This document shows positions 1-5,804 of a stretch of 7,003 nt of DNA, in pieces. Positions within the stretch are counted from its first letter, which is position 1; each line of letters starts with the position of its first letter. The DNA comes from an uncultured Polynucleobacter sp. GTDB taxonomy: Bacteria; Pseudomonadota; Gammaproteobacteria; Burkholderiales; Burkholderiaceae. The notes beneath the pieces are model-generated. The model was not told the DNA's origin, did not search any database, and was given only the letters and a program-made list of their open reading frames with translations. The stretch spans positions 1 to 7,003 of the forward strand of contig CALKUJ010000047.1 in the NCBI GenBank assembly GCA_937996825.1, read 5' to 3'. Position numbers and translations under genes: made by a program.

Positions 1-24
1 AAAGATCTTAGTTTTAGGGAATAG

Positions 25-52
25 AAAAAAGACCACGTTGGTGGTCTTTTTT
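25..52. terminator. Bidirectional intrinsic terminator after tRNA-Pro
   Basis: A perfect inverted repeat has arms at 25-36 and 41-52 around the four-base loop GTTG. The core is GACCAC/GTGGTC, flanked by six A on one side and a run of T on the other (47-53). Read on the minus strand it ends in a U tract four bases after the CCA end of the tRNA gene, so it should terminate the ihfA-merR-tRNA transcript. Because the A and T tracts are symmetrical, it could equally stop transcription arriving on the plus strand from a neighbour outside the window. This call rests on sequence alone, but the structure is textbook. Confidence 0.9.
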
Positions 53-54
53 TA

Positions 55-132
<78 letters not shown>

Positions 133-144
133 ACATAAAAGAAA

Positions 145-150
145 ATTGTA
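145..150 (-). promoter_or_regulatory. Candidate -10 box for tRNA-Pro
   Basis: TACAAT on the minus strand matches the sigma-70 -10 consensus at five of six positions. It lies 12 bases before the mature 5' end of tRNA-Pro, so transcription would begin only a few bases ahead of the tRNA, as is common for tRNA genes. The -35 position 17 bases upstream (168-173, CTAAAA) matches poorly, and the discriminator is AT-rich rather than GC-rich. It is a tentative candidate, partly expected by chance in AT-rich DNA. Confidence 0.35.
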
Positions 151-152
151 AA

Positions 153-533
153 TTACCTAGATAGGATTTTTAGGACGGCTTCTAGCTCATCCCTGATTGA
201 ATCTTGATGTTTGCCATTGCTCTGGGGGTGTCCCAGTACAGAGTTTTCTTGGCTTGATTCATTGAGGCGCAATTTAGCGCCGTTGATGGTGAAACCTTCT
301 TCATACAGAAGCTCTCTGATTCTGCGAATCAGCACCACTTCATGGTGTTGGTAATAACGACGATTACCGCGACGTTTTTGTGGGTTGAGCTGATTGAACT
401 CTTGCTCCCAATATCTTAAGACGTGAGGCTTAACATCGCACAACTCCCCTACCTCACCAATGGTGAAGTAGCGTTTCGCTGGAATTGGAGGGAGGGATCC
501 CCCGGCAATCATGCCGTGCATGTTCTTTTCCAT
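153..533 (-). CDS. MerR-family transcriptional regulator, ihfA-linked
   Basis: This 126-residue protein has a MerR-type winged helix-turn-helix at about residues 21-90. It starts with YFTIGEVGELCDVKPHVLRYW (split as YFTIGEV and the recognition helix to LRYW), followed by the wing with RRGNRRYY and then RRIRELLYEEGFTINGAKLRL. MerR proteins bind DNA as dimers and twist promoter spacers. After residue 90 the chain is short and polar (about 35 residues), with no effector domain and only one cysteine, which sits in the HTH, so metal sensing of the MerR/CueR kind is not supported. It follows ihfA by 12 bases. An AAGAG that overlaps the ihfA stop lies nine bases before the chosen ATG, suggesting translational coupling. 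Internal ATGs at codons 5 and 8 are less likely starts. This small subfamily commonly follows ihfA in beta- and gammaproteobacteria, and I know of no assigned target. The family call is firm, the function unknown. Confidence 0.9.
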   Translation of the reverse strand: MEKNMHGMIAGGSLPPIPAKRYFTIGEVGELCDVKPHVLRYWEQEFNQLNPQKRRGNRRYYQHHEVVLIRRIRELLYEEGFTINGAKLRLNESSQENSVLGHPQSNGKHQDSIRDELEAVLKILSR

Positions 534-545
534 ATCTGAAACTCT

Positions 546-845
546 TTAGAGCTTAGGATCGACCTTGTCTTTGAGCTTTTGGCTGGCGTGGAATGTGACC
601 ACGCGTCTGGCAGAGATGGGTACCAACTCACCAGTTTTAGGATTGCGGCCAGGACGAGCTGATTTTTCTCTTAATTGGAAGTTACCAAATCCAGAGATCT
701 TAACGTCCACACCTGATTGCAAAGATTGGCCAACTGTTTCAAAGAAAGAGTCGATCAAGTCTTTGGCTTCACGCTTGTTTAAACCAACTTGGTCAAACAA
801 GGCGTCTGATAATTCTGCTTTTGTAATTGTTCCGGCATCACTCAT
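546..845 (-). CDS. ihfA: Integration host factor subunit alpha
   Basis: This is a 99-residue HU/IHF-fold protein, the usual length for IHF-alpha. With IhfB it forms a heterodimer that bends DNA sharply at specific sites and acts in nucleoid structure, recombination, replication and sigma-54 promoters. The N-terminal helices (TKAELSDALF, LNKREAKDLIDSFF, residues 8-37) make the dimer body. The signature GFGNF (52-56) leads into the DNA-binding arm with RPGRNPKTGE, whose proline intercalates in DNA, followed by ARRVVTFHASQKLK. The alpha rather than beta or HU assignment rests on these motifs and on its place after pheT, as in E. coli. GGAG at 853-856, seven bases before the ATG, is a good ribosome binding site. 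A 127-base leader separates it from pheT, so it may have its own promoter as well as read-through. Confidence 0.97.
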   Translation of the reverse strand: MSDAGTITKAELSDALFDQVGLNKREAKDLIDSFFETVGQSLQSGVDVKISGFGNFQLREKSARPGRNPKTGELVPISARRVVTFHASQKLKDKVDPKL

Positions 846-866
846 GTCTGCACTCCACTTTTACTT

Positions 867-950
867 TGTTCTGTCGTTTGTTCTTTAGCTACTGCTACTG
901 TTTATTTTGTTCTTTACGCTTTTGCTTATTTACTGCTTATTCTGTTCTTT
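867..950 (-). repeat. Repeated AGAACA motifs in the ihfA leader
   Basis: On the minus strand AGAACA occurs four times, at 943-950, 908-915 and 879-886 (each inside AAAGAACA) and at 867-872 (inside CAGAACAAAG). Starts are spaced 35, 29 and about 12 bases apart. Between them are tandem CAGTAGCAGTAGC (888-900) and two AATAAGC-like units. The whole segment is A-rich and has little capacity for stable hairpins. It may be simple low-complexity leader sequence, a translational enhancer, or a binding region for an RNA chaperone. No family is assigned. Confidence 0.5.
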
Positions 951-967
951 GCTGCGTCGTTGGTCAA
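939..967 (-). promoter_or_regulatory. Candidate sigma-70 promoter for ihfA
   Basis: On the minus strand TTGACC (962-967, five of six to the -35 consensus) is followed after exactly 17 bases by CAGAAT (939-944, four of six to the -10 consensus). It lies five bases after the pheT stop codon and would give a leader of roughly 85 to 90 bases before ihfA. E. coli ihfA also has a promoter near the end of pheT besides operon read-through, so the position makes sense. The -10 is weak and there is no experimental support. Confidence 0.35.
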
Positions 968-972
968 CGGGA

Positions 973-3414
973 TCAACGAATTCTTGCTTTGCATTTTACG
1001 CTCATGGCGTCTAACAGGGCTGAAATCACCGGTTCGATCTGAGCATCTTGTAATGTACCTGATTCGTCTGACAAAGTGATCCTAAATGCCAAACTCTTTT
1101 CGTTTTCAGCCATTCCGCCCATTCTGCCAGCAGTTGGCTTGAATTCGTCAAACAAGTCGATTTTCTTGACCAATAACTGTTTGGCCGCTTTCATGGCGTC
1201 TTGCAATTGGGTCACCGTGACCGATTGATCCACCACCACTGCCAAGTCTCTGGTAACAGCTGGGAACTTGCTGATGGTGTTGATGACCGGTAAACCAATG
1301 TCTTGGATCGCTGCCCAGTCAATTTCAAAGAGGATCACTGAACCTGGGATGTCATAGGCTTGTTGCCAACGAGGGTGTAGTTCACCAATCACGCCCAAGT
1401 TGATATCTTTGCCACGCTTTCTGATCGAAATTTGTGCACTGCGTCCAGGATGTAAAGCTGGGTGTTCTGTTTTTTCTGCTTTGAACTCCAAAGGAGCTAA
1501 AAGTGCTTCTAGATCACCTTTGACATCAAAGAAGTCGACTGAACGAGTGGCTGTGCCCCATTGCTCTGGCAATGCTGGGCCATAAGCCAAACCTGCCACA
1601 CGCACTGGTTGATCGTAACCAGCGATGCTGAGCTCACCAACTTGAGCTTCTGGGTTGCGCAGGAATACACGACCTACTTCAAATAGACGAACACGCGTTG
1701 CTTTGCGGTTGATGTTTTGTTTTAAGTTTTGTACCAAGCCACCAATCAAGTTGCTTCTCATGACGGAGTATTGGCTCGCGATCGGGTTGCGTACTTTGAT
1801 AGGGTTGGTGTTACCAGCTAATTTTTCTTCAGTGTCAGCGTCAATGAAACCAAAGTTCATGACTTCTTGGTAGGCTCTGCCTGCAATGGCGTGACGCAAT
1901 TGATGGATGCCACGCTTAGGCTCTTGAGTGCCTTGCATGCGCTGCTCTGCCACTGGTGGGTTGGCTGGAATGTTTTCAAAGCCGTAGAGTCTGGCGACTT
2001 CTTCAATCAGATCTTCTTCGATTTCAATATCGAAACGATGACTTGGAGCTTTGACCACAAATGCTTCATTGCCTTCGCGTTGGTATTGCAAACCAATGCG
2101 ATCAAATAGTCCTGCAATCACATCAGCCGTCAATGGCACACCAATGACCTTTTGTGCACGAGCCACTCTTAAGCGCACGTCTGAGCGTTTAGGCAAGTTA
2201 ACAACTTGGTCATCAACAGGACCCAACTGACCACCACAAATCTGAGTGATCAATGCTGAGACATATTCCAATGCATTGACGGTGCCAGCAGGATCCACAC
2301 CACGCTCAAAGCGATGCGCAGCATCGGTTGAGAAGTTGAATCTTCTGCTGCGACCCTGAATGGCAGATGGCCACCAGAAAGCAGATTCGAGATAAATGTC
2401 TTGAGTGTCTAAAGTGACAGAGCTTGGGTTACCACCCATGATGCCAGCCATGCTTTCTACACCATTGGCATCAGCGATCACGCCAACACCTTGACCATTC
2501 AATGGCGCCACAGAAACTGTTTGGCCATTCAATAGTTCTAATTGTTCACCATCGCGACCCCAACGAACTGTGAGGTCACCTTTGATTTTGTTCAAATCAA
2601 ATACGTGCGTTGGTTGGCCAATGGCCAACATCGCATAGTTTGAGATATCTACCAAAGCAGAGATGCTTCTTTGGCCAGCGCCTTCTAAACAACGCACCAT
2701 CCATTCCGGTGTTTTGGCTTTAGCGTTCACGCCTTTGATCACACGACCAGCAAAGCGACCACACAGGTCAGTGTTTTCAACTGTGACTTTGAGCTTGTCT
2801 TGAATGCTGCTCTTTTGCGCTTCAATGCTTGGCGTACATAACTTGGCACCAGTGATCGCTGAGACTTCACGCGCCACACCAAGGATAGATAAGCAATCAG
2901 CTTTATTTGGTGTGAGCTTGATGACAAAAATGGTGTCATCAAGTTTTAAGTGTTCACGAATGTCTTTTCCAACTGGTGCATCAGCAGCCAACTCCATGAT
3001 GCCTTCAGAGTCTTGACCAATACCTAGTTCACGACCTGAGCACAACATGCCTTGAGATTCAACACCGCGCAATTTGCCGAGTTTGATCGCAAATGGTTTG
3101 CCACCTTCTTCAGATGGTGGCAATTGCGCACCAACCAAAGCACAAGGAATCTTGATACCAACGCGAGCGTTCGGTGCACCACAAACAATTTGAAGTGTTT
3201 CGCCACCAGCATTCACTTTACAAACGCGCAAGCGGTCTGCATCTGGGTGCTGCGCAGCTTCTAGAATTTCTGCAACAACCACTTGTGTGAATGGCGGTGC
3301 TAAAGGACGAGTTTCTTCAACTTCAAGACCTGCCATGGTCAAAGCATGTGACAACTGCTCCGTTGTCATGTCAGGATTGACGTATTGTCTGAGCCAGGAT
3401 TCTGAAAATTGCAT
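973..3414 (-). CDS. pheT: Phenylalanine--tRNA ligase beta subunit
   Basis: This is the 813-residue large subunit of the cytoplasmic (alpha-beta)2 enzyme that charges tRNA-Phe. It is slightly longer than the E. coli protein (795). Domains in order: an EMAP-like tRNA-binding fold at about 42-150 (HPDADRLRVCKV, QIVCGAPNARVG, GMLCSGRELGI); the B3/B4 editing domain at about 215-395 (QPTHVFDLNKI, AGIMGGNPSSV, FERGVDP), which hydrolyses mischarged Tyr-tRNA-Phe; the B5 DNA-binding-like domain at about 410-482 (PSHRFDIEIEEDLIEEVARLYG); an inactive class II synthetase-like core at about 495-705; and the C-terminal FDX-ACB anticodon-binding domain at about 711-813 (SKFPAVTRDLAVVV to the end). It begins 19 bases after the pheS stop with only a weak ribosome binding site (GAG), which suggests coupling to pheS translation and equal subunit output. 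It is complete, with no frameshift. Confidence 0.98.
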   Translation of the reverse strand: MQFSESWLRQYVNPDMTTEQLSHALTMAGLEVEETRPLAPPFTQVVVAEILEAAQHPDADRLRVCKVNAGGETLQIVCGAPNARVGIKIPCALVGAQLPPSEEGGKPFAIKLGKLRGVESQGMLCSGRELGIGQDSEGIMELAADAPVGKDIREHLKLDDTIFVIKLTPNKADCLSILGVAREVSAITGAKLCTPSIEAQKSSIQDKLKVTVENTDLCGRFAGRVIKGVNAKAKTPEWMVRCLEGAGQRSISALVDISNYAMLAIGQPTHVFDLNKIKGDLTVRWGRDGEQLELLNGQTVSVAPLNGQGVGVIADANGVESMAGIMGGNPSSVTLDTQDIYLESAFWWPSAIQGRSRRFNFSTDAAHRFERGVDPAGTVNALEYVSALITQICGGQLGPVDDQVVNLPKRSDVRLRVARAQKVIGVPLTADVIAGLFDRIGLQYQREGNEAFVVKAPSHRFDIEIEEDLIEEVARLYGFENIPANPPVAEQRMQGTQEPKRGIHQLRHAIAGRAYQEVMNFGFIDADTEEKLAGNTNPIKVRNPIASQYSVMRSNLIGGLVQNLKQNINRKATRVRLFEVGRVFLRNPEAQVGELSIAGYDQPVRVAGLAYGPALPEQWGTATRSVDFFDVKGDLEALLAPLEFKAEKTEHPALHPGRSAQISIRKRGKDINLGVIGELHPRWQQAYDIPGSVILFEIDWAAIQDIGLPVINTISKFPAVTRDLAVVVDQSVTVTQLQDAMKAAKQLLVKKIDLFDEFKPTAGRMGGMAENEKSLAFRITLSDESGTLQDAQIEPVISALLDAMSVKCKARIR

Positions 3415-3433
3415 GATGGTTGCTCAGTCTGAA

Positions 3434-4480
3434 TTAAGCTGGGAATTGAGATAAGAAACGAATGTCGTTTTCGAAGAACAAACGCAAATCGTCAATGCCA
3501 TAGCGCAACATGGTCAAGCGCTCTAAACCTGAGCCAAAAGCAAATCCAATGTAACGCTCTGGGTCTAGACCCATGTTGCGCAATACGGTTGGATGAACTT
3601 GACCTGCCCCTGAAATTTCTAACCAGCGACCTGCTAGTTTTCCAGATCCAAAGGCCATGTCAATTTCTGCTGACGGCTCAGTGAATGGGAAATACGATGG
3701 GCGGAAACGAACATCGATGGCGTCCGTTTCAAAGAATGTTTTTAAGAAGTCGGTGTACACACCTTTGAGATCAGCAAACGATACGTTTTCTGCGATCCAC
3801 AAGCCTTCTACTTGATTGAACATTGGTGAGTGAGTCGCATCACTGTCCACACGATAAGTGCGACCTGGTGCAATCACTTTGATTGGTGGCATCACTGCTT
3901 CTTTGGCATATTTAGCCACATGAGCGCTGGCATAGCGAACCTGCATGGGGCTGGTGTGCGTGCGCAAAAGCAATGGTTTGTTTTGCTCATCAACACCTTC
4001 CACATAGAAGGTGTCTTGCATGGATCTGGCTGGATGATTTTCAGGGCTGTTAAGAGCCGTGAAGTTGAACCAGTCGTTTTCGATTTCTGGGCCATCAGCC
4101 ACATCGAAACCAACTGATCGGAAAATTTGTTCAACGCGTTCCCAAGTGCGCATCACTGGATGCAAGCTACCACTGTCTTGACCACGACCTGGCATGGTGA
4201 CATCAATGGCTTCAGCACTTAAACGAGTTTGTAAAACGGCATCAGCCAATGCTTGGCGACGCGCATTGAGCGCTGCTTCTACGGCTGATTTAACTTGGTT
4301 GATTTCTGCGCCGGCTGCTTTGCGTGCCTCAGGATCCAACGCACCTAGCGACTTAAGACGCTCTGTGAGAATTCCGGATTTACCGAGGTAGCGTGCCTTG
4401 GCGTCTTCGAGGGCCGCCGAATCGGCGGCACCATCGAAGTCCCGCTTGGCATCCTCGACAACTTGGTCGAGTGAAACCAT
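3434..4480 (-). CDS. pheS: Phenylalanine--tRNA ligase alpha subunit
   Basis: This is the 348-residue catalytic subunit of the (alpha-beta)2 enzyme. It activates phenylalanine with ATP and transfers it to tRNA-Phe. Residues 1-95 form the N-terminal tRNA-binding coiled coil. The class II core follows: motif 1 around 107-140 (HPVMRTWERVEQIF, then DGPEIENDWFNF), the substrate loop LLRTHTSPMQ (171-180), motif 2 around 204-227 (APGRTYRVDSDATHSPMFNQ), and motif 3 at about 311-328 (IGFAFGSGLERLTMLRYG). The GFAFG segment lines the phenylalanine pocket and is the normal form. It is a little longer than the E. coli protein (327). AGGG seven bases before the ATG supports this start. It begins only 13 bases after rplT, leaving no room for the pheM leader peptide and attenuator that precede pheS in E. 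coli. Confidence 0.98.
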   Translation of the reverse strand: MVSLDQVVEDAKRDFDGAADSAALEDAKARYLGKSGILTERLKSLGALDPEARKAAGAEINQVKSAVEAALNARRQALADAVLQTRLSAEAIDVTMPGRGQDSGSLHPVMRTWERVEQIFRSVGFDVADGPEIENDWFNFTALNSPENHPARSMQDTFYVEGVDEQNKPLLLRTHTSPMQVRYASAHVAKYAKEAVMPPIKVIAPGRTYRVDSDATHSPMFNQVEGLWIAENVSFADLKGVYTDFLKTFFETDAIDVRFRPSYFPFTEPSAEIDMAFGSGKLAGRWLEISGAGQVHPTVLRNMGLDPERYIGFAFGSGLERLTMLRYGIDDLRLFFENDIRFLSQFPA

Positions 4481-4493
4481 GTGCGGGCCCTAT

Positions 4494-4853
4494 TTACGCT
4501 GCTACTACTGTTTTGATACGAGCGACTAAGGCAGCAAAAGCTGGCTTGTCGTTGATCGCCATGTCAGATAGAACCTTACGGTCTAACTCAACACCTGATC
4601 GCTTCATACCATTCATGAATACGCTGTATGTCACATCGTATTGGCGAACAGCAGCATTGATACGTGCAATCCACAAAGCACGGAATACGCGCTTCTTATT
4701 GCGACGGTCACGGTAAGCGTACTGACCTGCACGCATAACCGCTTGCTTAGCAATACGGAATACATTCTTACGACGGCCACGGTAACCTTTGGCAGCATCG
4801 ATAACTTTTTTATGACGGGCTCTAGCTGTAACCCCGCGTTTGACTCTTGGCAT
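4494..4853 (-). CDS. rplT: 50S ribosomal protein L20
   Basis: This is the 119-residue, very basic L20, at its standard length. It binds 23S rRNA early in 50S assembly and is dispensable in the finished subunit. The N-terminal extension (MPRVKRGVTARARHKKVIDAA) is rich in Arg and Lys and threads into rRNA. The family signature KKRVFRALWIARINAA lies at about residues 53-68, followed by YSVFMNGMKRSGVELDRKVLSD in the globular part. AGGAG six bases before the ATG is a strong ribosome binding site. It lies 23 bases after rpmI, and both are normally controlled together. In E. coli L20 represses rpmI-rplT translation by binding the rpmI leader, so the structured gap before rpmI here is a natural candidate target. 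Confidence 0.98.
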   Translation of the reverse strand: MPRVKRGVTARARHKKVIDAAKGYRGRRKNVFRIAKQAVMRAGQYAYRDRRNKKRVFRALWIARINAAVRQYDVTYSVFMNGMKRSGVELDRKVLSDMAINDKPAFAALVARIKTVVAA

Positions 4854-4876
4854 GTGATTCTCCTATTCGTCTGAGG

Positions 4877-5074
4877 TTAAGCGTAAGGCATCATAGAACG
4901 TACTGATTTCACATCTGAATCATGTACGGCAACTGCACCGCGAAGGTGACGTTTGTTCTTAGTCGTCTTCTTGGTCAGAATATGGCGCTTGAACGCTTGA
5001 CCACGTTTGATAGAACCGCTTGCGCGAACTCTAAAACGCTTAGCTGCACCGCTTTTCGTTTTCATCTTGGGCAT
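4877..5074 (-). CDS. rpmI: 50S ribosomal protein L35
   Basis: This is the 65-residue basic L35 of the large ribosomal subunit, at the family's usual length. The family start MPKMKTKSGAAKRFRVRASG and the middle RGQAFKRHILTKK, then KNKRHLRG, are the expected conserved segments. GGGAG (5080-5084), five bases before the ATG, is a good ribosome binding site. It follows infC after an unusually long, structured gap of 166 bases and precedes rplT by 23 bases. Confidence 0.97.
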   Translation of the reverse strand: MPKMKTKSGAAKRFRVRASGSIKRGQAFKRHILTKKTTKNKRHLRGAVAVHDSDVKSVRSMMPYA

Positions 5075-5111
5075 AACTGCTCCCTTTTCACTAATTTGTA
5101 CGACTTAGGTG

Positions 5112-5240
5112 GCAATCGACGATTGCACTTCTATTACCCAGACATACTTCTAAATAGGACTTTCGTCCTTCTCCGGTCTGACTTACGTCGCCGGGTTACT
5201 GCATCACCTTTTCAGGTAATTCTTTCACTCTTGCGAGTGA
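5112..5240 (-). promoter_or_regulatory. Structured rpmI leader with GNRA hairpins, possible L20 operator
   Basis: In transcript order on the minus strand the gap holds: TCACTC-GCAA-GAGTGA (5225-5240), directly after the infC stop; TTACCT-GAAA-AGGTGA (5204-5219, one G-T pair); CCGG-C-GAC-GTAA-GTC-AGA-CCGG (5173-5194); AGGAC-GAAA-GTCCT (5156-5169); and GCAATC-GTC-GATTGC (5112-5126). Four of the five loops are GNRA tetraloops. A competing long-range pairing is also possible: ATTACC (5215-5220) with GGTAAT (5133-5138), which would open the second hairpin. No hairpin has a U tract, so these are not simple terminators. L20 is known to autoregulate this operon through rpmI leader RNA in E. coli and by attenuation before infC in B. 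subtilis. Calling this an L20 site is inference, while the hairpins are directly visible. Confidence 0.5.
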
Positions 5241-5762
5241 TTATTTCTTCTTGACGGGGGACAGAACCATCACCATCTGGCGCCCCTCCATCTTTGGAAA
5301 CTGTTCTACTTGGCCATACGGCTCTAGATCAGCTTTCAATCTTTCCAACATGCGCACACCAATTTCTTGGTGGGCTAATTCACGACCTCGGAAACGCAAA
5401 GTGATTTTTGTCTTATCACCTTCTTCTAAGAATCTCACCAAATTGCGCAACTTAACGTTGTAGTCACCGTCATCAGTGCCAGGGCGGAATTTAACTTCCT
5501 TCACCTGAATGACCTTTTGCTTTAACTTCGCTTCGTGAGCTTTCTTAGCTTCTTGGTATTTGAACTTGCCGTAATCCATCACACGGGCAACCGGAGGTTC
5601 TGCCGTTGGGGCAATCTCCACCAAATCTAATTCGCTCTCTTCCGCCAGTCTTAAAGCTTCGGCCAATTTCACCACTCCAAGTGGTTCACTGTCGTTGCCA
5701 ATTAATCGTAATTCGGGGGCAGTAATTTCCCGGTTAATACGATGAGTTTTCTCAGTAGCTAT
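5241..5762 (-). CDS. infC: Translation initiation factor IF-3, AUA start
   Basis: IF3 binds the 30S subunit, keeps it apart from 50S and proofreads start codon and initiator tRNA. The full protein is 173 residues, normal for the family. The N domain (1-75) has THRINREITAPELRLIG, then GVVKLAEALRLAEESELDL and VMDYGKFKYQEAKK. The C domain (about 84-173) has KEVKFRPGTDDGDYNVK, KITLRFRGRELAHQE and EQFPKMEGRQMVMVL. A GTG at codon 30 (5673-5675) would give 144 residues but cut off the conserved N-terminus. Reading upstream in frame from it gives IATEKTHRINREI, then a TGA at 5775-5777. The only codon that fits the family start is ATA at 5760-5762. AAGGA lies eight bases before it. The usual cysteine in PPVCRVMDYGKF is alanine here. 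It follows thrS by 42 bases. Confidence 0.95.
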   Translation of the reverse strand: MATEKTHRINREITAPELRLIGNDSEPLGVVKLAEALRLAEESELDLVEIAPTAEPPVARVMDYGKFKYQEAKKAHEAKLKQKVIQVKEVKFRPGTDDGDYNVKLRNLVRFLEEGDKTKITLRFRGRELAHQEIGVRMLERLKADLEPYGQVEQFPKMEGRQMVMVLSPVKKK

Positions 5763-5775
5763 CTCGTGTTTCCTT
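5760..5775 (-). promoter_or_regulatory. infC ribosome binding site with AUA start codon
   Basis: AAGGA (5771-5775) stands eight bases before ATA (5760-5762) on the minus strand. The in-frame stop TGA begins at 5777, and between it and the ATA are only AGG, AAA, CAC and GAG, none of which can start translation. The ATA falls where the homologous proteins begin. IF3 discriminates against non-AUG/GUG/UUG starts, so a rare start lets IF3 repress its own mRNA. In E. coli the infC start is AUU. Confidence 0.85.
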
Positions 5776-5804
5776 CAAAAATTTTTAACAAGACCTTGCT
5801 CACC

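Noticed and set aside
827..1042. Plus-strand reading frame of 71 codons across the pheT-ihfA spacer
   Set aside because: It overlaps the ends of both ihfA and pheT on the opposite strand. Its Cys/Phe/Leu-rich product merely reflects the pyrimidine-rich complement, and there is no clear ribosome binding site or recognisable domain.
3830..4117. Plus-strand 95-codon reading frame inside pheS, and similar antisense frames across thrS and pheT
   Set aside because: These are shadows of strongly conserved genes on the other strand, with no recognisable protein family.
5075..5240. Possible leader peptide (MQ or MSG stop) before rpmI
   Set aside because: The tiny frames have no well-spaced ribosome binding site and no run of a regulatory amino acid, so they are not convincing attenuator peptides.
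5241..5675. infC starting at GTG 5673-5675 (144 residues)
   Set aside because: This start removes 29 residues of the conserved IF3 N domain that are clearly encoded upstream in the same frame with a good ribosome binding site.
5777..5786. AAAAATTTTT palindrome between thrS and infC
   Set aside because: It is too short and lacks a GC stem for a terminator. It probably only provides an AT-rich, open region ahead of the infC ribosome binding site.
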